In this document: piece by piece, positions 1-5,463 of the stretch
Layout: each line of letters begins with the position of its first letter
Numbering within the stretch: position 1 is the first letter of the stretch
Assembly (NCBI GenBank): GCA_964646035.1
Contig: CAZYDJ010000157.1
Coordinates: 1-5,463 of the forward strand
Origin: CAYLMM01 sp964646035
GTDB taxonomy: Bacteria > Krumholzibacteriota > Krumholzibacteriia > LZORAL124-64-63
Length of the DNA: 5,463 nt
Reading direction: 5' to 3'
Translations under genes and position numbers: made by a program
The notes under the pieces: generated by a model
The model's database searches: none
What the model saw: only the letters and a program-made list of their open reading frames with translations
What the model was told of the DNA's origin: nothing

Positions 1-1
1 C

Positions 2-1762
2 GACGGCGAGGAGAAGAACGTCCATCAGGTCGGTCACCACGATCGCTGCGGCACGATCATCGAGCCCTATCTGTCGCGCCAGTGGTTTCTGCGCATGGGC
101 GATCTCGCGGCTCCGGCGGTCAAGGCGGTCGAGGACGGCACCATCCGCCTGTACCCGGACCGGTGGGTCGGCGTCTACCACAACTGGATGCGCAACATCC
201 GCGACTGGTGCATCTCGCGCCAGCTGTGGTGGGGGCACAGGATTCCGTTCTGGACCTGCGACGACTGCGGCCACGAGATCTGCGCGACGGAAACCCCGAC
301 TGTCTGTCCCGAATGCGGCGGCGCGGCCCTGACCCGGGATCCCGACGTGCTGGACACCTGGTTCAGCAGCTGGCTGTGGACCTTCTCGCCGCTGGGATGG
401 CCCGACAGTACTGCGGATATGGAGCGGTTCCATCCCACGAGCCTGCTGGTAACGGCGGCCGACATCATTTTCTTCTGGGTGGCCCGCATGGTGATGGCGT
501 CGTACCACTTCCTGGGCGAGCCGCCGTTCACCGAGGTGCTGTTTACCGGCATCGTCCGCGACGGGGAAGGCCGCAAGATGAGCAAGTCGCTGGGCAACAG
601 CCCCGACCCGATAGATCTGATCGACAAGTACGGGGCGGACGCCCTGCGTTGCTCGATGGTCATGCTCACGCCCACCGGCCAGGACATCTTCTTCTCGGAG
701 CAGTCCCTGGAGGTCGGCCGCAACTTCTGCAACAAGATCTTCCAGGCCACGAAGCTGGTTCTCAACTTCTGGGACCAGGCCGGCTATGAAACCAGCGCCG
801 GCGAAGGCGCCGGCTGCGATCTGGCTCCGGCCGTCGCCGCCGCAGCCGCGGATGATCTCCCCGGTACGGTTTCGGCCATGTGGCGCGCCGTATTCGGCAG
901 TGAACCGCCCGTGCGTCCGGACTCTTCGGGATTCCGTCTGGAGGACGAGTGGATTCTGGGCCGTCTCTGCGCGACGGTCGAGGAGGTCAACGGCAACATG
1001 GAGCGCCGGCGTCTCAACGACGCCGCCTATTCGGCCTACAACTTCTTCCGTCACGAGTTCTGCGATTGGTATCTCGAGGCGATCAAGCCGCGCCTGCGCG
1101 ATCCCGACCAGCGGGGCGACGCCCTGATGATCGCGATGCTCAACCTGGGGATCTGCTACAAGCTGCTGCATCCGGTGATGCCCTTCATCACCGAGGAACT
1201 GTGGTCGCAGCTGCCGCCCGCCTCGGGTTATCTGATGACATCCCGTTTCCCGGTCTGCGTCGGTGCGGCGCCTTTCGCGGCCCGGGTCGAACGGTTTTCG
1301 CGGTTGATGGAGATCGTCGGCGTGATCCGCAATCTGCGCACCGAACTCGGCGTCCAGCCGGGGCTGCGCGGTCGGGTCGTCCTGCGTTCCCCCGATGCCG
1401 GGCTCCGCGCGGAGTTGGAGTCGGATTCCGCTCTCATCTCCCTGCTGGCAAAGTTGGAGCAGGTCACGGTGGTATCCGGAGGCGACGACCCCAGCCCGGC
1501 CGGCGCCGGCGTCGCCGGAGCGGTCGAGATATTCCTGCCCATGGCGGGACTGGTCGACGTCGAACGCGAAATGGAGCGGCTGGCCGCTGAACTGCAAAAA
1601 GTCGAGGGATGGATCCTGGGCGCCCGCAAGAAGCTCTCGAACGAGAATTTCGTCTCGCGTGCTCCGGCCGAAGTAGTGGCCCAGCAGCGGGAACAGTTGA
1701 CAGAGAACGAGGCCCAGGCGGAAGCTCTGCGCCAGAGGTTGGCAGCTTACGGTGGCCGATGA
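2..1762 (+). CDS. valS: Valyl-tRNA synthetase, C-terminal part (5' end outside window)
   Basis: This class I aminoacyl-tRNA synthetase charges tRNA-Val with valine in the cytoplasm. The frame is open from base 2, so the protein is cut by the window edge; the first methionine (base 95) is internal. The 586 visible residues begin near the end of the editing-domain region, with an IEPYLSRQWF segment typical of ValS. A Cys4 zinc-type knuckle follows (CxxC at residues 86-89 and 102-105), then DTWFSS (118-123) and the KMSKS ATP-binding loop (192-196, bases 575-589). The HIGH motif must lie upstream. The anticodon-binding domain starts near residue 313 (LEDEWI). The last ~68 residues are a charged heptad-like region matching the ValS C-terminal tRNA-binding coiled coil. 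E. coli ValS is 951 residues with KMSKS near 554, so roughly 360 residues are missing here. The linker before the anticodon domain (bases 782-934) is unusually long and Ala/Gly-rich. The TGA at 1760-1762 lies 22 bases before the next gene. Confidence 0.97.
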   Translation, partial: DGEEKNVHQVGHHDRCGTIIEPYLSRQWFLRMGDLAAPAVKAVEDGTIRLYPDRWVGVYHNWMRNIRDWCISRQLWWGHRIPFWTCDDCGHEICATETPTVCPECGGAALTRDPDVLDTWFSSWLWTFSPLGWPDSTADMERFHPTSLLVTAADIIFFWVARMVMASYHFLGEPPFTEVLFTGIVRDGEGRKMSKSLGNSPDPIDLIDKYGADALRCSMVMLTPTGQDIFFSEQSLEVGRNFCNKIFQATKLVLNFWDQAGYETSAGEGAGCDLAPAVAAAAADDLPGTVSAMWRAVFGSEPPVRPDSSGFRLEDEWILGRLCATVEEVNGNMERRRLNDAAYSAYNFFRHEFCDWYLEAIKPRLRDPDQRGDALMIAMLNLGICYKLLHPVMPFITEELWSQLPPASGYLMTSRFPVCVGAAPFAARVERFSRLMEIVGVIRNLRTELGVQPGLRGRVVLRSPDAGLRAELESDSALISLLAKLEQVTVVSGGDDPSPAGAGVAGAVEIFLPMAGLVDVEREMERLAAELQKVEGWILGARKKLSNENFVSRAPAEVVAQQREQLTENEAQAEALRQRLAAYGGR

Positions 1763-1771
1763 TCCGGACGG

Positions 1772-1777
1772 AGGAGG
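1772..1777 (+). promoter_or_regulatory. Ribosome binding site deciding the start of the RodZ-like gene
   Basis: AGGAGG lies just after the valS stop. It is 7 bases before the GTG at 1785 and 4 bases before an in-frame GTG at 1782. It favours a start at 1785 over the upstream GTG at 1752, which overlaps valS and for which I see no good Shine-Dalgarno sequence. Confidence 0.7.
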
Positions 1778-1784
1778 CGGCGTG

Positions 1785-2849
1785 GTGAACGTGGACGGGA
1801 GCCCGTTCAAGACTCCGGGACAGATCCTGCGCGAAGTGCGCGAGGCCCGGGGGATCGATCAGCAGGAAATGGCGACCAGGACCAGCATCCCCCTGCGTCT
1901 GCTGGCCGCTCTCGAGATAGACGATTACGATCAGCTTTCGGGGGACCTGTACGTCCGGAGCTTTCTGCGCTCCTGCGCCAAGGAGCTGGGATTGGATCCC
2001 CAGGCCCTGATCGACCTCTATCAGGAAGGGATCAACGCCCAGCAGGCCACCGAAGCCGTGGGGGAGCCCACCTGGGAGGCCGAAGTGGCCGTCGAACGGG
2101 TGGGCGGAATTCCCTGGGCGACTGTTCTGCGCGCTGCGGGCGTGGTCGTTGCGGTCGTGCTGATCGCCATGGTCGTCGTTCGGATCGTCAACCGCGGCGC
2201 TGCGGATCCCGGGCAGACTCCCGTCTTGACCGAGGCACATTCCGTCGCCGCTTCGGACACCGTCGCGGCGTCGGACACCGTCGCCGTGGCCGCTGCCGGC
2301 GCCGGCGCCGGAGAATCCGTAGTCGTGCCGGACGATGCCCCGACCGGGGATCCGGCCGTCGCCGCCGCCGTTGAGGTCGCGGATGCGGACGCCGGCGGCG
2401 AATCGGTTCCCGACGAACCCGGCGGCCAGGCCTTGGCCGAGGATGTCTCAGCCGCCGTGTCCGGATCTTCCACGGCGGTCACCGCCGCCATGCCTGCCGG
2501 GGATTCCACCCTGATCTTCGCCGACGGTCGTCGCCGCTCCCTGGTATTGCGGATAGTCGGTCCTTCGCCGCTCGCGGTGGCCGTCGCCGCCGACGGCGAC
2601 GAACTGGTGCCCCTTTCCGTGCCGGGCAGGGGGGCGATTTCCTCGTTGCCCGATCACGGCATCGAGAGCGGTCGACTCTATCGCGCCCGCGACCGCTATG
2701 TGGCCTATTGGGCGGGAGACGACTATTTCTTCGTCCGCCTCGCCGACGACGCCGGAGTGAGTATTTCCCTCAACGGCCGATCGATCGACATCCCGCCCGG
2801 CGTCGTGGGCCGGGAATGGGAACTCAACGCCGACAAGGCCGCACCCTGA
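1785..2849 (+). CDS. RodZ-like membrane protein (HTH_25 and DUF4115-like domains)
   Basis: This is probably a RodZ-family protein, a single-pass membrane protein that links the MreB cytoskeleton to wall synthesis in rod-shaped bacteria. With the GTG start at 1785 it has 354 residues; starts at 1752 (365 residues) and 1782 are also in frame. Residues 9-80 form a Xre/HTH_25-type domain: a TPGQILREVREARG opening, a helix-turn-helix core, then the LYVRSFLRSCAKELGLDP stretch characteristic of RodZ. A hydrophobic helix spans about 112-132, giving an N-terminus-in topology. A ~100-residue Ala/Val/Asp/Gly linker follows, with no predicted fold and a tandem VAASDT repeat. Residues ~240-345 look like the beta-rich DUF4115 domain, with an SISLNGRSIDIPPG segment near the end. 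The gene sits between valS and uvrB with gaps of 22 and 17 bases, so it is probably cotranscribed. The architecture is clear, but the RodZ role is inferred: no mre genes are visible, and a membrane-bound regulator with the same HTH is an alternative. Confidence 0.85.
   Translation: MNVDGSPFKTPGQILREVREARGIDQQEMATRTSIPLRLLAALEIDDYDQLSGDLYVRSFLRSCAKELGLDPQALIDLYQEGINAQQATEAVGEPTWEAEVAVERVGGIPWATVLRAAGVVVAVVLIAMVVVRIVNRGAADPGQTPVLTEAHSVAASDTVAASDTVAVAAAGAGAGESVVVPDDAPTGDPAVAAAVEVADADAGGESVPDEPGGQALAEDVSAAVSGSSTAVTAAMPAGDSTLIFADGRRRSLVLRIVGPSPLAVAVAADGDELVPLSVPGRGAISSLPDHGIESGRLYRARDRYVAYWAGDDYFFVRLADDAGVSISLNGRSIDIPPGVVGREWELNADKAAP
2244..2279 (+). repeat. Tandem 18-base repeat encoding VAASDT twice
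   Basis: Two adjacent 18-base units (2244-2261 and 2262-2279) both encode Val-Ala-Ala-Ser-Asp-Thr. They differ only at a few synonymous third positions. They lie in the low-complexity linker of the RodZ-like protein, which suggests that this spacer changes length by small in-frame duplications. Confidence 0.85.
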
Positions 2850-2854
2850 CCGAT

Positions 2855-2861
2855 GGGGAGG
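2855..2861 (+). promoter_or_regulatory. Ribosome binding site of uvrB
   Basis: GGGGAGG is placed 5 bases before the GTG at 2867, inside the 17-base gap after the RodZ-like stop codon. This sets the uvrB start at 2867. The frame is open further upstream (to an ATG at 2708), but that would overlap the previous gene and add about 50 residues unlike UvrB. Confidence 0.75.
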
Positions 2862-2866
2862 CCACC

Positions 2867-4972
2867 GTGGCCGGGTTCAAGCTGCACGCTCCATTCGAAC
2901 CCCGCGGTGATCAGCCGGAGGCCATCGCCGCATTGCTGCGCGCCCATCGCGGCGGCAGCAAATGGCAGACGCTGCTCGGCGTGACCGGCAGCGGCAAGAC
3001 CTTCACCATGGCCAACATGATCGCTGAACTCGATCTGCCCACTCTCGTCTTCAGCCACAACAAGACCCTGGCCGCTCAGCTCTACGGCGAGTTCAAGGGG
3101 TTTTTCCCCGAGAACGCCGTCGAGTACTTCATCTCGTACTACGACTACTACCAGCCCGAAGCGTTCATCCCCGCGACCGGGACCTACATCGAGAAGGACG
3201 TCAGCATCAACGACGAGATCGAACGGCTGCGCCTGCGGGCCACCAGCTCGTTGCTGACCCGTCCCGACGTGATAGTCGTGGCCAGCGTTTCGGCCATCTA
3301 CGGTCTCGGCAATCCGGAGACTTTCCACGGCAAGGTCATCAACCTGAAGCCGGGCCAGGAACTGGAGCGGGACGTACTGCTCGAGCGTCTGGTCGACATC
3401 CACTACACGCGGCAGGATGTCGAGGGGGGCTACGGCACTTTCCGGGTCCGGGGCGACACGGTCGAGGTGCGGGCGGCCTTCGATGAACGGGTGTTGCGCG
3501 TCGAGTTCTTCGGCGACGAGATCGACCGCCTGCTCTACGTGGACGGAGTCAGCGGCAAGCCGCTCCACGCGGCGGACGAGGCCCATATCCATCCCGCCCG
3601 CCAGTTCGTCACCGACAAGGAGATGGTCGGACCGATCCTCGACGAGATAGGCCACGACCTGGAGTTGCGCCTCGCGGAGATGGACGATGCCGGCAAGACG
3701 CTGGAAGCCCAGCGGCTAGCGTCCCGCACCCGCTACGACATGGAGATGATCAAGCAGGTCGGCTACTGCAACGGGGTGGAGAACTACTCGCTCTACTTCG
3801 ACCGGCGGCGGCCCGGTGAACGGCCCGCCTGCCTGCTGGACTATTTCCCCGACGAATTCCTGCTGTTCATCGACGAGTCTCACGTCACCGTCTCGCAGTT
3901 GGCCGCCATGTATCGCGGCGATCGTTCGCGCAAGGAGACCCTGGTCGAGCACGGTTTCCGGCTGCCCAGCGCCCTGGACAACCGTCCCCTGCGCTTCAGC
4001 GAGCTGGAGGAATTGGTTCCCGGGGCTGTCTTCGTCTCGGCCACGCCCGGAGACTACGAGATGGAGAAGTGCGGCGGCGAATTCGTCGAGCAGGTCATCC
4101 GGCCCACCGGGCTGGTCGATCCGGTCGTCGAGATAGTGCCGGTGGGCGGTCAGGTCGACGATCTGATCGGCCGGGCCCGCGCGGTGGTGGCCGGGGGCGA
4201 GCGGGTGCTGGTGACGACTCTGACCAAGAAGATGGCCGAGGACCTCAGCGAGTACCTGCAGCGGCTGGGTTTGCGTGTCAGCTATATGCACGCCGACATC
4301 GCGGCCCTGGACCGGGTCGAGATCCTGCGCGGGCTGCGGCTCGGGGAGTCGGATATCCTGGTCGGGGTGAACCTGCTGCGCGAGGGATTGGACATGCCGG
4401 AAGTGGCCCTGGTCGCAATCCTCGACGCCGACCGGGAAGGATTTCTCCGCTCTGAGCGCAGCCTGATCCAGACCGCCGGCCGCGCCGCCCGTAACGCCGG
4501 CGGCAAGGTGGTGCTCTATGCCGACAGGATGACCAATTCGATGAGCCGCGCGATCGCCGAAATGGAGCGCCGCCGTTCCAAGCAGATCGCCTACAACGAG
4601 GAACACGGGATCGTGCCGCAGACCATCCACAAGACACGCGAAGAGATCATGCAGGCCACCATGGCCGCGGGCGAGTCCCGCGGCGCCGGCGCGGCCGCTG
4701 CCGCGACGTCCGACGAACGGCCCTGGGAGGCTGTCATCGCCGCGGGTGGATCCCCCGCCGAGATAGTCACCCTGCTGCACGACGCGATGGAGGCTGCGGC
4801 CGGGAATATGGAATTCGAGAAGGCGGCCCTGTTGCGCGATCGGATCGAGGATCTGCGCGCCCAGTGGGGTCTGCCGGCATTGCAGACCGGCGGCGCTCCC
4901 GGAAGACCGAAAGCCGGAGATTCCCGGCGACGCAGCGGCCGCGGGTCAGGAGGTTCCTCCAGTGATCGATGA
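2867..4972 (+). CDS. uvrB: UvrABC system protein B (excinuclease subunit, helicase fold)
   Basis: UvrB is the damage-verification subunit of bacterial nucleotide excision repair. UvrA loads it on DNA, it clamps one strand with a beta-hairpin, and it then recruits UvrC. The product has 701 residues from the GTG at 2867. Visible features in order: an N-terminal FEPRGDQPEAI motif (10-20); Walker A GVTGSGKT (38-45, bases 2978-3001); an NKTLAAQLYGEF motif; the aromatic beta-hairpin region beginning SYYDYYQPEA (90-99); the Walker B/helicase motif DESH (336-339, bases 3872-3883), almost at its E. coli position; SATPGDYE; helicase motifs V-VI in the GVNLLREGLDMPEV and QTAGRAARN regions; and the UVR domain for UvrC contact (about 632-665). 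All key motifs look intact. It is somewhat longer than E. coli UvrB (673 residues), through an Ala/Gly-rich linker before the UVR domain and a basic, Ser/Gly-rich tail after it. The last 11 bases overlap the next start codon. Confidence 0.98.
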   Translation: MAGFKLHAPFEPRGDQPEAIAALLRAHRGGSKWQTLLGVTGSGKTFTMANMIAELDLPTLVFSHNKTLAAQLYGEFKGFFPENAVEYFISYYDYYQPEAFIPATGTYIEKDVSINDEIERLRLRATSSLLTRPDVIVVASVSAIYGLGNPETFHGKVINLKPGQELERDVLLERLVDIHYTRQDVEGGYGTFRVRGDTVEVRAAFDERVLRVEFFGDEIDRLLYVDGVSGKPLHAADEAHIHPARQFVTDKEMVGPILDEIGHDLELRLAEMDDAGKTLEAQRLASRTRYDMEMIKQVGYCNGVENYSLYFDRRRPGERPACLLDYFPDEFLLFIDESHVTVSQLAAMYRGDRSRKETLVEHGFRLPSALDNRPLRFSELEELVPGAVFVSATPGDYEMEKCGGEFVEQVIRPTGLVDPVVEIVPVGGQVDDLIGRARAVVAGGERVLVTTLTKKMAEDLSEYLQRLGLRVSYMHADIAALDRVEILRGLRLGESDILVGVNLLREGLDMPEVALVAILDADREGFLRSERSLIQTAGRAARNAGGKVVLYADRMTNSMSRAIAEMERRRSKQIAYNEEHGIVPQTIHKTREEIMQATMAAGESRGAGAAAAATSDERPWEAVIAAGGSPAEIVTLLHDAMEAAAGNMEFEKAALLRDRIEDLRAQWGLPALQTGGAPGRPKAGDSRRRSGRGSGGSSSDR
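4948..4953 (+). promoter_or_regulatory. Ribosome binding site of the nadC-derived frame, inside the uvrB 3' end
   Basis: AGGAGG is 8 bases before the GTG at 4962 and lies within the last codons of uvrB, giving a strong site for reinitiation or coupling. GGAG (4949-4952) can pair with CTCC (4957-4960) around a GTTC loop, so the site could be partly masked by a small local hairpin. The alternative ATG at 4980 has no comparable site. Confidence 0.75.
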
Positions 4973-5177
4973 TAAGCGAATGGATCCGGGCTTCCCGTTC
5001 TGCCCTTGGCTGGACGCATTGATCGACGCCGGCATCGAGGAGGATGTCGCCGCCGGCGATGTCACCACCGAATTGGCGATCGACCCCCGGCGCCGGGCCG
5101 TGGCGTCGGTTGTCGCCAGGAGCCGCGGCGTGATGGCCGGACTGCCTTTGCTGGAGCCGATCTTCTCCCGTCTGTCG
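4962..5177 (+). pseudogene. nadC: nadC 5' fragment (quinolinate phosphoribosyltransferase N-terminus)
   Basis: NadC converts quinolinate and PRPP to nicotinate mononucleotide in de novo NAD synthesis. Only the start of the N-terminal domain is present. Residues 26-36 carry the conserved EDVAAGDVTTE pattern, followed by ARSRGVMAGLPLLEPIF (52-68), which matches the family's 'G-x-x-A-G' strand and following helix. A full NadC is about 280 residues, so roughly 210 are missing, including the Arg/Lys residues that bind quinolinate and PRPP. Similarity fades between about 5163 and 5180, so the end given is approximate. Its start, ribosome binding site and overlap with uvrB look natural, which suggests that an intact nadC once followed uvrB. 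Confidence 0.85.
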
Positions 5178-5393
5178 ACCGGGATCGTCGTCGATGCCCA
5201 TCTCGAGACCACGGCCCCAGGCGTCTACGCAGCCGGGGACGTCACCGGGCGTGACCAGTTCGTCTATATGGCGGCCTATGCCGCGAAGCTGGCGCCGACG
5301 CTGGGCAAGGACAAGATTCTGCTGGTCAGCCTCTCCGGCCGGGGTGACAAGGACATGCATACCGTGGCCGAAAAGTCGGGGATCCAGTTCTGA
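4962..5393 (+). CDS. Chimeric frame: NadC N-terminus / flavoprotein segment / TrpB C-terminus
   Basis: This 143-codon frame starts with GTG, overlaps the uvrB end by 11 bases and ends at the TGA at 5391-5393. It is not one recognisable protein. Residues 1 to ~70 match the N-terminal domain of nicotinate-nucleotide pyrophosphorylase. Residues ~73-110 match the end of the FAD-binding domain of mercuric reductase-type disulfide oxidoreductases. Residues ~107-143 match the extreme C-terminus of tryptophan synthase beta. None of the three active sites is complete: NadC lacks its barrel, the flavoprotein lacks its GxGxxG and CxxxxC regions, and TrpB lacks its PLP lysine. The product is therefore unlikely to be functional. 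The frame stays open across both joins, so an automatic caller would report it as a small hypothetical or mis-named NadC protein. A misassembly or nested deletions are the likeliest sources; the sequence alone cannot separate them. Confidence 0.85.
   Translation: MIDDKRMDPGFPFCPWLDALIDAGIEEDVAAGDVTTELAIDPRRRAVASVVARSRGVMAGLPLLEPIFSRLSTGIVVDAHLETTAPGVYAAGDVTGRDQFVYMAAYAAKLAPTLGKDKILLVSLSGRGDKDMHTVAEKSGIQF
5178..5290 (+). pseudogene. Internal fragment of a MerA-type FAD/NAD(P) disulfide oxidoreductase
   Basis: Residues 74-106 of the frame read as the conserved FAD-contact block of pyridine nucleotide-disulfide oxidoreductases. 'GIVVD' leads to the T-x-x-PGVYAAGDVTG core, then DQFVYMAAY. The QFVY(M/V)AAY extension is typical of mercuric reductase and close relatives rather than of thioredoxin or dihydrolipoamide reductases. 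In a full protein (around 450-560 residues) this block sits before the C-terminal dimerisation domain. Here it is isolated, with neither the Rossmann repeats nor the redox-active cysteine pair. Both boundaries are approximate. It has no start of its own and is read only as part of the fused frame. Confidence 0.75.
5283..5393 (+). pseudogene. trpB: trpB 3' fragment (tryptophan synthase beta chain C-terminus)
   Basis: TrpB joins indole and serine to make tryptophan, using PLP, in a complex with TrpA. Only about the last 35 residues are here: a KLAPTLGKDK helix end, then LLVSLSGRGDKDMHTVAE. The SGRGDKD motif is the signature near the TrpB C-terminus, and its first serine contacts the PLP ring nitrogen in studied enzymes. 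The catalytic lysine and the GGGSN phosphate loop are absent, so about 360 residues are missing. The 5' limit is blurred because the flavoprotein and TrpB parts share an AAKLA-like stretch (about 5280-5294). The stop overlaps the trpA start, as in ordinary trp operons, so the 3' end is authentic. Confidence 0.88.
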
Positions 5394-5463
5394 TGTCGCG
5401 TATTCAAAAAGCTTTCGAACGCCTGAACGGCGAGGGCCGCAAGGCGCTGATTCCCTTCATCAC
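5393..5463 (+). CDS. trpA: Tryptophan synthase alpha chain, N-terminus (3' end outside window)
   Basis: TrpA cleaves indole-3-glycerol phosphate to indole and glyceraldehyde 3-phosphate, and passes indole to TrpB through a tunnel. Only 23 codons plus two bases are visible. They read MSRIQKAF, then ERLNGEGRKALIPFI, which is the standard start of bacterial TrpA: the R-I-x-x-x-F helix, then the first barrel strand 'ALIPFITAG'. The catalytic glutamate lies beyond the window. The ATG shares one base with the trpB TGA (TGATG), the classic translational coupling of trpB and trpA. Only a weak GGGGA (5378-5382) precedes it, consistent with coupling rather than independent initiation. Confidence 0.93.
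   Translation, partial: MSRIQKAFERLNGEGRKALIPFI

Noticed and set aside
175..765. Long open frame on the - strand opposite valS (196 codons)
   Set aside because: It lies wholly under the conserved ValS catalytic core, its translation resembles no family I know, and long antisense frames are expected in GC-rich coding DNA.
1763..1784. A promoter or terminator between valS and the RodZ-like gene
   Set aside because: The gap is only 22 bases and is taken up by the ribosome binding site; no inverted repeat with a T-run and no -10/-35 pattern could be supported.
2708..2866. An N-terminal extension of uvrB starting at the ATG at 2708
   Set aside because: The extra residues are Arg-rich, overlap the conserved C-terminal domain of the previous gene and do not resemble UvrB. 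The GTG at 2867 has a strong ribosome binding site and gives the usual UvrB N-terminus.
2723..3655. 310-codon open frame on the - strand across the RodZ-like/uvrB boundary
   Set aside because: It covers highly conserved UvrB motifs on the other strand and reads as unstructured antisense; nothing supports a real gene.
3716..4780. 354-codon open frame on the - strand opposite uvrB
   Set aside because: It mirrors the uvrB codons, has low-complexity composition and no domain signature, and no supported ribosome binding site was seen. It is treated as a shadow of uvrB.
5178..5290. A mercury resistance gene (merA)
   Set aside because: Only about 35 residues of an FAD-binding block are present. 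There is no redox cysteine pair, no NAD(P) domain and no mer operon neighbour, so no resistance function can be claimed.
5174..5296. GTCGAC (5174-5179) and GGCGCC (5291-5296) near the two joins, as possible cloning scars
   Set aside because: Six-base palindromes of this composition are common in GC-rich DNA, and no vector, linker or other engineered sequence surrounds them. I do not take them as evidence of construction.

Overview
The window is a GC-rich stretch from a bacterium in which every gene supported by the sequence lies on the + strand. The genes are packed end to end, strong AGGAGG-type ribosome binding sites are common, and three consecutive genes appear to start with GTG. A RodZ-like membrane protein with a predicted extracytoplasmic domain suggests a cell with a conventional peptidoglycan wall. 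The sequence alone does not fix the phylum. A high-GC Gram-negative lineage of the kind often recovered from metagenomes is a guess.

Layout: (1) bases 2-1762 hold the C-terminal 586 codons of valyl-tRNA synthetase (valS), cut by the window edge. (2) Bases 1785-2849 hold a RodZ-like protein: N-terminal helix-turn-helix, one membrane helix, low-complexity linker and a C-terminal DUF4115-like domain. (3) Bases 2867-4972 hold a complete UvrB, the excision-repair helicase subunit. (4) Bases 4962-5393 are one open frame made of three unrelated pieces: the N-terminus of NadC, the FAD-binding 'GD' segment of a mercuric reductase-type flavoprotein, and the last ~35 residues of TrpB. (5) Bases 5393-5463 are the first 23 codons of trpA, overlapping the trpB stop in a TGATG.

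valS, the RodZ-like gene, uvrB and the nadC start read as one transcription unit, with gaps of 22 and 17 bases and then an 11-base overlap, and no terminator visible. The products do not share a pathway (translation, envelope and cell shape, DNA repair, NAD synthesis), so this looks like a housekeeping cluster. The 3' end belongs to a trp operon, because the trpB tail and trpA head have the usual coupled arrangement.

The most notable point is the join between these two neighbourhoods. Within about 230 bases the reading frame passes from NadC to a flavoprotein fragment to TrpB without a stop, and none of the three proteins is complete. This is either a misassembly or the scar of nested deletions. 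I see no convincing evidence for a new multi-gene system here. No RNA genes, CRISPR arrays, insertion sequences or terminators were found, and there is no gene-free stretch over 300 bases.
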